From: Methanosarcinales archaeon
GTDB lineage: Archaea > Halobacteriota > Syntropharchaeia > Alkanophagales > Methanospirareceae
Assembly: GCA_016649585.1 (NCBI GenBank)
Contig: JAENXH010000013.1
Location: 1-15,353 of the forward strand
Direction of reading: 5' to 3'
DNA: 15,353 bases
Below are positions 1 to 6,519 of this stretch, piece after piece (position 1 is the stretch's first letter; the number at the start of each line of letters is the position of its first letter). The notes below the pieces were generated by a model. It saw only the letters and a program-made list of their open reading frames with translations, was not told the origin of the DNA and searched no databases. Position numbers and translations under genes: made by a program.

Positions 1-329
1 AGCACCCGGGCAGCAACAAAAATAGTATCCCGGGCAACCTGACGACAAAAGCCATAGACCTTCATCACTAATTCCTTATCTCCGTACTTCAGCAATCTAT
101 CAATGAGTTCAGGGCTCTTCTCCAGCAACCTAACCGCGGTTCCTCCACTATACCTGGCGACCTGAGCACTAAGACCCGCAACCTGCTCTAAACCGTCATA
201 GCCAACTCTATCGAGCACCGGATATAATTCGCTAACCAGTTTCTCAAGTACTTCACCTTCGTAGTGCGCCTCAAGCAGTTTCTTTATTTTCCTCTCTCCA
301 AGAGCACGTTTGATAGAATTTCCTGCCAT
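1..329 (-). CDS. Partial alpha-helical protein, possible CbbO/NorD-type partner of the AAA+ ATPase
   Basis: The reading frame starts at the ATG at 329-327 and stays open for 109 codons to the left edge, so only the N-terminus is present. It begins MAGNSIKRALGERKIKKLL and is rich in Leu, Glu, Lys and Arg. A repeated helical pattern is visible around GGTAVRLLEKSPELIDRLLK and again after VYGFCRQVARDTIFVAARVL. Repeats of the 'LLEKSPELIDRLL' kind occur in the N-terminal helical part of CbbO/NorD-like proteins, which carry a C-terminal von Willebrand A domain and work with CbbQ/NorQ ATPases; such an ATPase lies upstream on the same strand. The VWA domain itself would lie outside the window, so the family call is inference. 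The start has no good Shine-Dalgarno site. A short open frame ending in TGA two bases upstream of the ATG suggests coupling to whatever precedes it. Confidence 0.6.
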   Translation of the reverse strand, partial: MAGNSIKRALGERKIKKLLEAHYEGEVLEKLVSELYPVLDRVGYDGLEQVAGLSAQVARYSGGTAVRLLEKSPELIDRLLKYGDKELVMKVYGFCRQVARDTIFVAARV

Positions 330-365
330 CTTCAGGCTAACCCACAATATTTTTTGAGTATGTGT

Positions 366-563
366 TCAAGTGTTTCCATCAATAGTGTTGTTAAATACCA
401 CGCGATTATCGGTGCTCACGTAGAAGCGATTATAACTCATTGTTCTAGCTTCAACGACTTCATCAATATTGGATACGGGGTTCAGTTCTGAGGTGGCGGC
501 TAACCTTTCCTCAGGTCGGATTTTCACCAACAGGATAATATGAATCTTGCTCGGTACACTCAT
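366..563 (-). pseudogene. Short decayed ORF (65 codons) after the HsdR_N gene, with a Walker-B-like DEVVEAR
   Basis: The frame starts with an ATG that overlaps the stop of the upstream nuclease gene (ATGA at 563-560), so it is either a coupled small gene or a frameshifted continuation. I do not recognise the whole product. It contains DEVVEAR followed ten residues later by T-D-N-R. The AAA+ ATPase at 1082-1912 has the same heptamer in its Walker B strand and T-D-Y-R at the same distance, so part of this ORF may be a decayed copy of a CbbQ-type gene. Alternatively, LNPVSNIDEV resembles the segment that follows HsdR_N domains in type I restriction-like proteins. A second minus frame stays open from about 418 to its TGA at 332-334 and ends METLEHILKKYCGLA, which would fit a frameshift inside a formerly longer gene. 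Not secure as a functional gene. Confidence 0.35.
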
Positions 564-955
564 GGTTTTTCCTCTACAACTTTAAACGCTAATCTTTCAT
601 TACCCACCCAAAGAGCAAATATAGTATTAGGAGATGCTGCGATATAACTCTCAAGCTGGTAGACTCCTTCTTTTCTGTCGGACGGCTTAATGTCTTCGGT
701 TTTTACTTCGGCAATTAGGTATATATTTTCTTGAGTGTGATCCGCATTTTCGGAAAAGATAACAATATCTGCCCGCTTTTTCGCTCTTCCCATTTTTATA
801 GGGAACTCGATGTCAATATCGCTTTTGTCATAGCCATATTCTTTAACAAGACTTCTGGATACATCTTGTCTTACTCTTTCCTCGGCTGTATCTTTTCTTA
901 GCTTTCCAGTAATGAAACACTTTATTTTTCCGGGTGGTATTACTTCTTCTGACAT
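560..955 (-). CDS. Orphan HsdR_N-type PD-(D/E)XK nuclease domain protein
   Basis: This 131-residue protein matches the N-terminal nuclease domain of type I restriction enzyme R subunits and related restriction-like proteins. Visible signature parts are an early helix with E26-E27, the strand RADIVIF with D63, the core E83-V-K85 in LIAEVKTE, and the downstream Q100-x3-Y104 (QLESY) motif typical of RecB/HsdR-like nucleases. The catalytic D, E and K are all present, so it could still bind metal and cut DNA. No helicase, HsdM methylase or HsdS specificity subunit lies nearby, so a complete type I system is absent from this window. It has an excellent ribosome binding site (AAAGGAGGT, six bases before the ATG), which argues that it is translated. 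It sits between an AAA+ ATPase gene and a helical protein gene on the same strand, as if inserted between them or part of one system. Function unproven. Confidence 0.8.
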   Translation of the reverse strand: MSEEVIPPGKIKCFITGKLRKDTAEERVRQDVSRSLVKEYGYDKSDIDIEFPIKMGRAKKRADIVIFSENADHTQENIYLIAEVKTEDIKPSDRKEGVYQLESYIAASPNTIFALWVGNERLAFKVVEEKP

Positions 956-960
956 ATTTT

Positions 961-971
961 TACCTCCTTTT
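961..971 (-). promoter_or_regulatory. Strong Shine-Dalgarno site of the HsdR_N-like gene
   Basis: The minus strand reads AAAAGGAGGTA just before the ATG at 955. This is a near-complete match to the anti-SD of archaeal 16S rRNA and fixes the start codon. The remaining gap up to the ATPase stop (972-1081) shows no ORF and no convincing TATA box. Confidence 0.75.
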
Positions 972-1081
972 ATAGCTTCGAGATATGTTGCCTAGCGGTT
1001 TCGGTGTATACCCTTCTTTCTATACTCTCCTAATCTGTATTCGCGCTTACATTTTCAGACGGAAATATTTTGGCTTAACAT

Positions 1082-1912
1082 TTACAGGTTAAAGTAATTT
1101 TTGAGGATTTCTTCTATGCTTCTTTTGAGATCTGCATCGTGCGTTAACGGCTCGATCATAGTCGAATAGAGCGCGTCTCTCATTGGGACCCCACTTTTGA
1201 GCAAGGTGCCCGCATAAACGAGTTCCCTGGTAGAAACGCCTTCTTCGAGTCCTTGATGTATGAGATTTCGTATCTTATTCGCGGCTTTTACCAACCTTCT
1301 TGCAGTATCCTCTTCGACGCCCGTCTCCTGAAGAACAATTTGAGTTTCTAAGTCTTCAGTTGGCCAGCCAAGATTGATACTTACAAACCTCTGTCTTGTG
1401 CTCTGTTTCAATTCTTTCAAGACGCTCTGGTAACCGGGATTGTAACTAATTACCAGCATAAATTCATCCGGGGCGTGGAATATCATTCCGAGTTTCTCTA
1501 TCAACAAAGATCTCCTATAATCTGTTAAGGGGTGAATGACGACCGTGGTGTCTTTTCGTGCTTCCACGACTTCATCCAGATAAATGATCCCACCATTTTT
1601 TACCGCCATGAGAAGAGGACCATCAATCCACTCAACTTCATCGCCTTTAATGATATACCTTCCCGTCAGGTCATTCCCGCTTAAATCGTCATGACAGGCA
1701 ACGGTAAAGAGTGGCCGACCTAACTTCCAGGCCATGTACTCAACTAATCGTGTTTTACCACTTCCTGTAGGGCCCTTCAGCATAACCGGAAGTTTGTTCT
1801 CATAGGCCGCTTCAAATAGTGCAACTTCGCTTCCTTGCGGTAAGTAAAATGGTTCCTCCTTTATTTCAAAGCTACCATCCTCATATAATCTGGAGTCCAA
1901 TCTCTCTAACAA
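1082..1912 (-). CDS. CbbQ/NirQ/NorQ-type (MoxR group) AAA+ ATPase
   Basis: The 276-residue protein has the full ATPase core of the CbbQ/NorQ/GvpN family. Walker A is GPTGSGKT (47-54), Walker B is IIYLDEVVEA (109-118), the sensor-1 Asn is in ISYNPGY (about 158), and the arginine-finger segment is STRQRF (171-176). A CbbQ_C-like helical region follows. Family members remodel or insert metal into client enzymes such as Rubisco and NO reductase, usually with a VWA-domain protein (CbbO/NorD). The client here is unknown; neither Rubisco nor NO reductase is in the window. The start is TTG at 1912-1910, chosen because a GAGGTGAG ribosome binding site lies seven or so bases upstream and no early ATG exists. 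It follows the BofA-like gene by 58 bp and precedes the nuclease gene by 126 bp. Confidence 0.9.
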   Translation of the reverse strand: MLERLDSRLYEDGSFEIKEEPFYLPQGSEVALFEAAYENKLPVMLKGPTGSGKTRLVEYMAWKLGRPLFTVACHDDLSGNDLTGRYIIKGDEVEWIDGPLLMAVKNGGIIYLDEVVEARKDTTVVIHPLTDYRRSLLIEKLGMIFHAPDEFMLVISYNPGYQSVLKELKQSTRQRFVSINLGWPTEDLETQIVLQETGVEEDTARRLVKAANKIRNLIHQGLEEGVSTRELVYAGTLLKSGVPMRDALYSTMIEPLTHDADLKRSIEEILKNYFNL

Positions 1913-1950
1913 TTATACTCACCTCTAAGATAGTGACTACAAGAGCACGC

Positions 1951-1962
1951 AAATATTTAAAT
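1951..1962 (-). promoter_or_regulatory. Possible TATA box for the AAA+ ATPase gene
   Basis: The minus strand reads ATTTAAATATTT in the 58-bp gap, about 45 bp before the TTG start. That would leave a leader of about 20 nt holding the GAGGTGAG site. The BRE is not distinctive, so this is tentative. Confidence 0.35.
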
Positions 1963-1970
1963 CTTTTCTA

Positions 1971-2216
1971 TCAGAACATTCCCGTCAATAGATGTAAAAG
2001 AATGACAATGGCCGCACCGATGACGCCCCCGATCGCACATATCAGGATGACTACCCAGGTGTATGCGATCTTCAATCCGAGGACGAGGTTTGCAGCTAAA
2101 AGCACGAGCAAACCGAGGATTGAATTTACAATGAGATGCTTTACCGCCTTGAACACGAGGTACACCACGATTACCATTACAATTAACGCAAAAAGTATAA
2201 AGAGTTCTGCTAACAT
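1971..2216 (-). CDS. BofA-like small integral membrane protein
   Basis: The product is an 81-residue, very hydrophobic protein with about three membrane-spanning stretches (near residues 3-23, 32-48 and 54-78). The N-S-I-L-G-L-L segment in the middle and the glycine-rich last helix (CAIGGVIGAAIVILLHLL) match small archaeal proteins annotated as 'pro-sigmaK processing inhibitor BofA family'. Archaea have no sigma-K, so the bacterial name does not describe its role; its job in methanogens is unknown. I prefer the ATG at 2216 over the TTG one codon earlier. It shares one base with the stop of an upstream micro-ORF (TGATG), and a GGTGAG ribosome binding site sits about five bases before it. The gene follows the mtr terminator and is probably not part of the mtr transcript. 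Confidence 0.75.
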   Translation of the reverse strand: MLAELFILFALIVMVIVVYLVFKAVKHLIVNSILGLLVLLAANLVLGLKIAYTWVVILICAIGGVIGAAIVILLHLLTGMF

Positions 2217-2299
2217 CAAATCTCACCCCAGTCCAGCCATCTTGCGGTCGCATACCGCCTTTCCGTCTCTTGCTGCTCCATCTTCATGGTTTCATTCAT
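2216..2299 (-). CDS. 27-codon micro-ORF coupled to the BofA-like gene
   Basis: The frame ATG (2299) to TGA (2216) encodes a charged, water-soluble 27-residue peptide starting MNETMKMEQQETERR and ending WLDWGEI. Its TGA overlaps the ATG of the BofA-like gene by one base (TGATG), the classic layout for translational coupling. A TATA-like CTTATATG lies about 30 bp upstream, so this ORF would be at or near the 5' end of the message. The evidence is positional only; the codons may merely be leader sequence, and I know no homologue. Confidence 0.35.
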   Translation of the reverse strand: MNETMKMEQQETERRYATARWLDWGEI

Positions 2300-2328
2300 A
2301 GTTTTACCGCTGCATCTGGACTTGTTAC

Positions 2329-2343
2329 AAGCATATAAGGATT
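2329..2343 (-). promoter_or_regulatory. Promoter candidate for the micro-ORF/BofA-like transcript
   Basis: On the minus strand, between the mtr terminator and the micro-ORF, the sequence AATCCTTATATGC gives a TATA-like element about 30 bp before the ATG at 2299. This predicts a very short leader. The BRE position is not clear. Confidence 0.45.
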
Positions 2344-2350
2344 TATACCA

Positions 2351-2400
2351 TAAATAAAAAAAGAAAAAAGAGGGGATTGATAAAAAAACTCCCCAAAAAA
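2351..2400 (-). terminator. Terminator of the mtr operon: GGGGA/TCCCC hairpin plus T tracts
   Basis: Just after the mtrH stop the minus strand has TTTTTTGGGGAG, a T-rich loop, then TCCCC, followed by TCTTTTTTCTTTTTTT. The stem arms are at 2390-2394 and 2372-2376. T runs on both sides match the oligo-T termination signals used by archaeal RNA polymerase, and the hairpin reinforces them. It separates mtr from the BofA/ATPase genes downstream. Confidence 0.75.
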
Positions 2401-2401
2401 C

Positions 2402-3376
2402 TTATGCGCCCATATTTATAGATGGATGCGGTGCTACTGGTTCAATCTCGTGTTCTGCCGTGTTCGCTTCTGCGACGATCATGTCTGCCATGCCGACCAG
2501 CGGGAACACCGTCGGTGCATTCTCTATTGGCCCGTAAAGCACGAAATCATGACCCGCTATTACCGGGATAATATTAGAGGCTATGTCACAGATCTTGAAC
2601 ACGTCTGCACCGAGTCCTTCCCAGCCGCCCGGTCCTTTCGTCGCATGCTCCTTCCGGAACGTCTTCAGCCACGTCCACGCGGAAGGTGCATTGTGGATAC
2701 CTAATCCTACTGCAATACCGAATTTCGATTTGACGGCAAAGCCTGAAGCAACGGCCGAGCCACACCCCGCGCCGATGGGCAGTGTAGCTGGATCACACAT
2801 CTGTTTCGTTACGCCCAGGTCCCGCGCCAGATTGACCAATCCTTTCTCAAAGGTGCCTGCTCCTGTCTCTAACAGATCAATCTTCCCTGCTACCGTGGAA
2901 TCTTTTGGATTGAACGCCAGTATAATTGCTGCTTCTATTCTGGAATTCTTGATTGCTTCAAGCTCCTCTGGTGAACACGAAACGTTTATTGAGTTATACA
3001 CCGCCTTCTCTATCAGTCCCACTTCATCTGCGTACTTGAGCCCTGCAACCTTTGCATCCGCCACCGTCGAGTCAATCAAGAAAGGAACATCGCTCACCTC
3101 GGTGCAGAACGCGATCTCTTTCTCCATCGCCTCGGGCGATTCCGAAAATATCTGCATTATGCATGGATTTCCGGTCAAATCAGAGAATTCCTCTTGCTTC
3201 TTCAACACGTCTTCCGCTGCTTTCTTGTCAAATATCCCTTTATCCGCGTCTTCGACCAGATAATGCTTCGCATAGAATATCGTGCCACAAAGGACTGTTG
3301 CGTGCTCTCCAGGCTGGCCTCCTACTTTCAATCCCGCAATATCATATACATCCTGTTCTCTATCAAACAAAAACAT
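2402..3376 (-). CDS. mtrH: MtrH, methyl-H4MPT-binding methyltransferase subunit
   Basis: MtrH (324 residues here, usual family length just over 300) is the peripheral subunit that moves the methyl group between N5-methyl-tetrahydromethanopterin and the cobamide carried by MtrA. It starts MFLFDREQDVYDIAGLKVGG and shows family segments such as KVGGQPGEHATVLCGTIFY near the N-terminus, LIDSTVADA, the Gly-rich LPIGAGCGSAVASGFAVKSKFG and the C-terminal GPIENAPTVFPLVGMADM. No membrane helices are seen, which fits a TIM-barrel-like cytoplasmic protein. It is the last gene of the operon, 19 bp after mtrG, with a GGAGGAG ribosome binding site in the gap and a terminator right after it. Identification is secure. 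Confidence 0.97.
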   Translation of the reverse strand: MFLFDREQDVYDIAGLKVGGQPGEHATVLCGTIFYAKHYLVEDADKGIFDKKAAEDVLKKQEEFSDLTGNPCIMQIFSESPEAMEKEIAFCTEVSDVPFLIDSTVADAKVAGLKYADEVGLIEKAVYNSINVSCSPEELEAIKNSRIEAAIILAFNPKDSTVAGKIDLLETGAGTFEKGLVNLARDLGVTKQMCDPATLPIGAGCGSAVASGFAVKSKFGIAVGLGIHNAPSAWTWLKTFRKEHATKGPGGWEGLGADVFKICDIASNIIPVIAGHDFVLYGPIENAPTVFPLVGMADMIVAEANTAEHEIEPVAPHPSINMGA

Positions 3377-3395
3377 TTTTTCCGTCTCCTCCTTT

Positions 3396-3665
3396 TTATG
3401 CCATCAGGAATATCACATACGTAACTATTCCTATCATCACGCCGTATAAAAGACCCATTGTGAAACCTATTTTTTCGCCCTGTCGTTGCCAGAGTTCTCC
3501 TGCGACAAATTCCACTCGTTCATCCATGTCATTTATTCGCTCCAGGAGTTTCGTGTGCTCAGGGGGTGTTGTGACGACAGGAACAGCTTTCTCCACCAGT
3601 TCCGCCTCCAGTTTCTCCAGAATCTCCTCTTCTATCTCCTTTTCTCGTTCTTTCTCTTCTCCCAT
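3396..3665 (-). CDS. mtrG: MtrG, small single-helix subunit of the Mtr complex
   Basis: This 89-residue protein has a highly charged N-terminus (alternating Glu and Lys, residues 1-26, likely coiled coil). It then has a Thr-Pro-Pro segment, the conserved stretch RVEFVAGELWQRQGEKIG, and one C-terminal membrane helix (about 70-88). That architecture and the WQRxGxKIG-like motif are those of MtrG. The role is structural: a small membrane anchor in the Na+-translocating methyltransferase, exact function not settled. The Glu/Lys-rich N-terminal extension seems on the long side for the family. It follows mtrF by 27 bp, with a GAGGAG ribosome binding site. Confidence 0.9.
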   Translation of the reverse strand: MGEEKEREKEIEEEILEKLEAELVEKAVPVVTTPPEHTKLLERINDMDERVEFVAGELWQRQGEKIGFTMGLLYGVMIGIVTYVIFLMA

Positions 3666-3692
3666 TCTTCTTTTCTCCTCTTATCCTCCTAC

Positions 3693-3896
3693 CTACACCA
3701 TTACCAAAAGTTTAAGACCGACGAAAAGGGTACTCACGAAAATCCCGATTGCCAGACCTTTTACGAATCCCGACCAGAGTCCCGCTGCGAACCGTGAATC
3801 ACGGCCGATCATTGTTATAAAGTGTCTCAGATCCTCTATTCGTGCGGTTAAAACCGCCGTTTCCGGTGTTTGTTGTACTACCTTCTGTGGTGCCAT
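3693..3896 (-). CDS. mtrF: MtrF, small membrane subunit of the Mtr complex
   Basis: MtrF has 67 residues: a polar N-terminus, the family-typical segment with RIEDLRHFITMIGRDSRFAAG, and one membrane helix at the C-terminus (about 44-66). Its start codon is directly adjacent to the mtrA stop (TAA then ATG). The ribosome binding site GGGGGTGAT lies inside the end of mtrA, so translation of the two is probably coupled. Position between mtrA and mtrG matches the canonical order E-D-C-B-A-F-G-H. Its sequence resembles the C-terminal part of MtrA, as known for the family; both end in a similar single helix. Confidence 0.92.
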   Translation of the reverse strand: MAPQKVVQQTPETAVLTARIEDLRHFITMIGRDSRFAAGLWSGFVKGLAIGIFVSTLFVGLKLLVMV

Positions 3897-4628
3897 TTAT
3901 ATCACCCCCAATATGAGTGGCAAAAGGAAGATGAACGCGCTTATCAACCCAGCCATGAGTCCGAAAAGACCATTTTTCGATAGCCCTGAAGTTAACTTCT
4001 GATCCCTTGCAAGTAACGTTGCCTTGTAGGTTATCTGCGCCGTGGCGCGGTTTATTACTGCCATATGAGGAGAGGCAGGCATGGCTAACGGCATTTCTAA
4101 TACTGCTGCAGCCGCTTCCCCGCCACCCACTTTCACAACCATCGGGTCTTCAGGATACGCTCCCGGGTCACGAGCTATAAGCTCTTTGACCTTTGCGTTG
4201 ATCTTACCATAATCCTCCTCCCCCATCATGTCAATTACTTCCACCTGGTCTCTGAATCGCGCAACCGCTTCATCCGGTATATTCTCGATGAATGGAATTG
4301 CTCCCGTGGTTCCGATTATCTTTCGATTCGACGGTTCAATACCATTCGCCACCAGTGCCATCAATGATCCGCCGCTTATATGCCCTGGAACTTCCGCACC
4401 GGCTGCGATGATGAATCGTATGTTTGGATTTGAGATGACGTTAGTCATTATCTTCTCTAACCCGATGTTCTCTGTTTTATCAGGTCCCTGTATTGCGATA
4501 CCTTTCAGGTGCACGATATGGAAATACGACCCATTTGAGGATATTGCCACGCAACTCTGCGGATCGCCTACTTCATAGTCGCCGGTTACCAGCGGCCAGC
4601 CATCCGGAACTTCTTTCTTCTCTGCCAT
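3897..4628 (-). CDS. mtrA: MtrA, cobamide-carrying subunit of the Mtr complex
   Basis: MtrA carries the 5-hydroxybenzimidazolyl-cobamide (factor III) that accepts the methyl group from MtrH and passes it to coenzyme M; its conformational change is linked to Na+ transport. It has a soluble corrinoid domain followed by one C-terminal membrane helix (about 218-240, GLFGLMAGLISAFIFLLPL). The motif AEVPGHISGGS holds the conserved His (residue 83 from this start), the known lower axial ligand of cobalt. I chose the ATG at 4628: the GGAGGAGGT ribosome binding site ends about eight bases upstream, while the GTG at 4634 is too close to it. The site lies within the end of mtrB, whose stop is two bases away, so the two are coupled. 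243 residues, normal length. Confidence 0.97.
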   Translation of the reverse strand: MAEKKEVPDGWPLVTGDYEVGDPQSCVAISSNGSYFHIVHLKGIAIQGPDKTENIGLEKIMTNVISNPNIRFIIAAGAEVPGHISGGSLMALVANGIEPSNRKIIGTTGAIPFIENIPDEAVARFRDQVEVIDMMGEEDYGKINAKVKELIARDPGAYPEDPMVVKVGGGEAAAAVLEMPLAMPASPHMAVINRATAQITYKATLLARDQKLTSGLSKNGLFGLMAGLISAFIFLLPLILGVI

Positions 4629-4630
4629 CT

Positions 4631-4933
4631 TCACACACCTCCTCCTAAGGCTATGAACACTATTGCAACCGCTAACACCGCAAAGGTAATTCCGAGCATG
4701 AAAAAGGTCATGAAGCCTGCGTTACTCAACGCTCCCTCTCTGTTTGGCTGTGACAGGTTGAAGCCGGTGGTTGGATCAAGGCAATTGAGCAGGTCATCCA
4801 CTGCACCTTCCATAACCGTTATTTGCTCTTCTATCGGTGCAAGATTTACTTTGTAGAACCCCGGTCTGCTGACTCCTACGGTAAGCGTGTCTGGATCCAA
4901 AACAATACCCAACTTTTCATTGATTACGATCAT
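4631..4933 (-). CDS. mtrB: MtrB, membrane-anchored small subunit of the Mtr complex
   Basis: A 100-residue protein starting MIVINEKLGIVLDPDTLTVG, with a soluble N-terminal part and a single C-terminal membrane helix (about 74-97, TFFMLGITFAVLAVAIVFIAL). The segment with DPxTxxV near the start and NREGALSNAG just before the helix fits MtrB. The role is structural or in MtrA docking; it has no known catalytic residues. The start is supported by a GGAAGGAGG site in the 22-bp gap after mtrC. Confidence 0.93.
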   Translation of the reverse strand: MIVINEKLGIVLDPDTLTVGVSRPGFYKVNLAPIEEQITVMEGAVDDLLNCLDPTTGFNLSQPNREGALSNAGFMTFFMLGITFAVLAVAIVFIALGGGV

Positions 4934-4955
4934 GTTTTCTTTTTTCCTCCTTCCT

Positions 4956-5807
4956 TTATTCTATCGTTTTGATCATTCCTGTTCCCACTGTCTCATAGCA
5001 CTCATCCATGCAGGCCTTGATGAACATCCTGAAGAACACTACCCATACGATCACTCCAAAGACTATCATTGACACACCGTCTAAAATTCCATACGGAGAA
5101 GTACCGAGTCCGATCATAGCGAATCCCAACAGGACCCATATCAACCCTGAAATCTCTACTGCACATATTCTTGTTCTCTCTCTTCGCTCATCTGGTCCGA
5201 GACACGCGTTGTACGGGTGAAGCATCGCAAAACAATTGAAGATGAACAGCAGTGCAATAAGCCCTGTATTCATTACGTTGTTTACCACTGCGGCGAAGTT
5301 CAGCGAGCCGGTCAAGATGGAACATTCGAGCAATATTGCAAGTGTCCCTGCCATTCCTAACTCCATCATCGCCCGCTCTAATCTCGGAATTTTCATCGCT
5401 ATGAACTTCTCACCGTTCGCAAATACACCCGATACCAGGCCAATGGCGCCCATGACTATGACTCCCACTAATACCGCAGGATATAACTGACCCACTCTAC
5501 CATACTCTGCGACGGCCAATCCCATCAGCGCTCCTACGACACCATAACCTGTCCCCAGCACGCCTATGGATGGAACGCCAGTCCCTAATCCATATTTAGA
5601 CGTCTTTCGCACTGAATCCATACCCCAGAGTAAGACTAAAAGTAGCCCCACTCCTTTTATCACCGCTGGCAATCCCGTAAATATGACTATCACCGCGCCA
5701 ATTATACCTGCGATGAGCCCCATCTCGGTCTCTTCCGGCGGGAATTTGAACGACAATCCCTTTTTCGTCGGCTCTTCTTCTTCTATTACTGCTGGTGTTA
5801 CTGTCAT
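4956..5807 (-). CDS. mtrC: MtrC, polytopic membrane subunit of the Na+-pumping Mtr complex
   Basis: MtrC (283 residues) is one of the three multi-helix subunits that with MtrD and MtrE form the membrane part of the methyltransferase and probably the Na+ path. The protein has a cytoplasmic N-terminal tail rich in Glu and Lys, then about seven hydrophobic segments. Family signatures visible are KTSKYGLGTGVPSIGVLGTG near residues 68-87, MKIPRLERAMMELGMAGT in the middle, and HPYNACLGPDERRERT (197-212). The start is one base after the mtrD stop, and its AGGAGGAG ribosome binding site lies inside the end of mtrD. Length is typical. Confidence 0.96.
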   Translation of the reverse strand: MTVTPAVIEEEEPTKKGLSFKFPPEETEMGLIAGIIGAVIVIFTGLPAVIKGVGLLLVLLWGMDSVRKTSKYGLGTGVPSIGVLGTGYGVVGALMGLAVAEYGRVGQLYPAVLVGVIVMGAIGLVSGVFANGEKFIAMKIPRLERAMMELGMAGTLAILLECSILTGSLNFAAVVNNVMNTGLIALLFIFNCFAMLHPYNACLGPDERRERTRICAVEISGLIWVLLGFAMIGLGTSPYGILDGVSMIVFGVIVWVVFFRMFIKACMDECYETVGTGMIKTIE

Positions 5808-5808
5808 T

Positions 5809-6510
5809 TTACAACGCTCCTCCTAATATTGTTGCTGCAAGCACGACCACTATTCCGCAAAGCAGCGAGACCGCAAACGATGAGATCAGTGCTTTTGGCA
5901 GTCGCTTGAACTTCGGGTCATGGAATCCCTCTATGGTGCCTCGTATGTTGTACGCTGCAAGTATCGCGTTGGCTACGAAGATGGATAACGCCACAATCGC
6001 TGCCAGTCCTGCTGAAAAGTGTGCGTAGTTCAGTAGCGCATAGTACATTAGCGCACCGGCGAAACCTGCTAAGAACCCACCAATGGTGCCTGAGATATAA
6101 ACCACATTTGGCACACCGTGCCCATCGGTTTGAGGTGTCTTGTACGGTGACTGCGGCTCCTTTGTTATCGGGTCCACTTCTACTCTGCCTGAAACTGGAA
6201 CGATACCACAGCCAAAGGCATAAAGGATATTCGCCATGAACATGACCACACACATCATCACCGTCGCGCCGACTGCACCGGATAACGATACGAGAAGGAG
6301 ACTGTCTGAGAAAGTAGCCACTGATGCCGCTGTGAATAACCCGGTCATTACTGCTCCGAGCATTATCTGGACTGTCCCCGTTGCGATTCCTGTTGCGGTG
6401 CCCATTGCCGCTGGTGCACCGCCCACTGGTAATAGATGAGCGCCTAAACTTGCGAGTAAGCCACCTATCACCACATATCCCACTATCAAAATCATCAATA
6501 CTGGTTCCAT
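5809..6510 (-). CDS. mtrD: MtrD, polytopic membrane subunit of the Na+-pumping Mtr complex
   Basis: MtrD has 233 residues and about six membrane helices. Recognisable parts are the glycine- and alanine-rich AHLLPVGGAPAAMGTATGIA (25-44), the hydrophilic loop DPITKEPQSPYKTPQTDGHG (117-136), and NIRGTIEGFHDPKFKRLPKA near the end. It starts nine bases after mtrE with GGAG and TGATGAG elements upstream. Acidic residues of this membrane module are thought to bind Na+ in the family. Confidence 0.96.
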   Translation of the reverse strand: MEPVLMILIVGYVVIGGLLASLGAHLLPVGGAPAAMGTATGIATGTVQIMLGAVMTGLFTAASVATFSDSLLLVSLSGAVGATVMMCVVMFMANILYAFGCGIVPVSGRVEVDPITKEPQSPYKTPQTDGHGVPNVVYISGTIGGFLAGFAGALMYYALLNYAHFSAGLAAIVALSIFVANAILAAYNIRGTIEGFHDPKFKRLPKALISSFAVSLLCGIVVVLAATILGGAL

Positions 6511-6519
6511 TTTATCTCA

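Noticed and set aside
1957..2253. 98-codon minus-strand ORF overlapping the BofA-like gene in another frame
   Set aside because: The overlapping frame encodes a clean three-helix membrane protein; this one is Cys/His/Arg-rich and random-looking.
1819..2301. 160-codon plus-strand ORF over the BofA-like gene and the ATPase start
   Set aside because: The minus strand here carries two supported genes with SD sites; the plus frame is Thr/Ile/Ser-rich without features.
2430..2460. GGTTCAA-like string suggesting a tRNA T arm
   Set aside because: It is inside mtrH and no other tRNA arms can be folded around it; I found no tRNA or rRNA gene in the window.
2583..3263. 226-codon plus-strand ORF inside mtrH
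   Set aside because: Antisense to a secure gene, no recognisable domain, Ser/Pro-rich composition typical of a shadow frame.
3052..4002. 316-codon plus-strand ORF opposite mtrH, mtrG and mtrF
   Set aside because: It crosses three well-identified genes in antisense, has low-complexity Ser/Arg-rich content and no ribosome binding site; it is a by-product of the codon use on the other strand.
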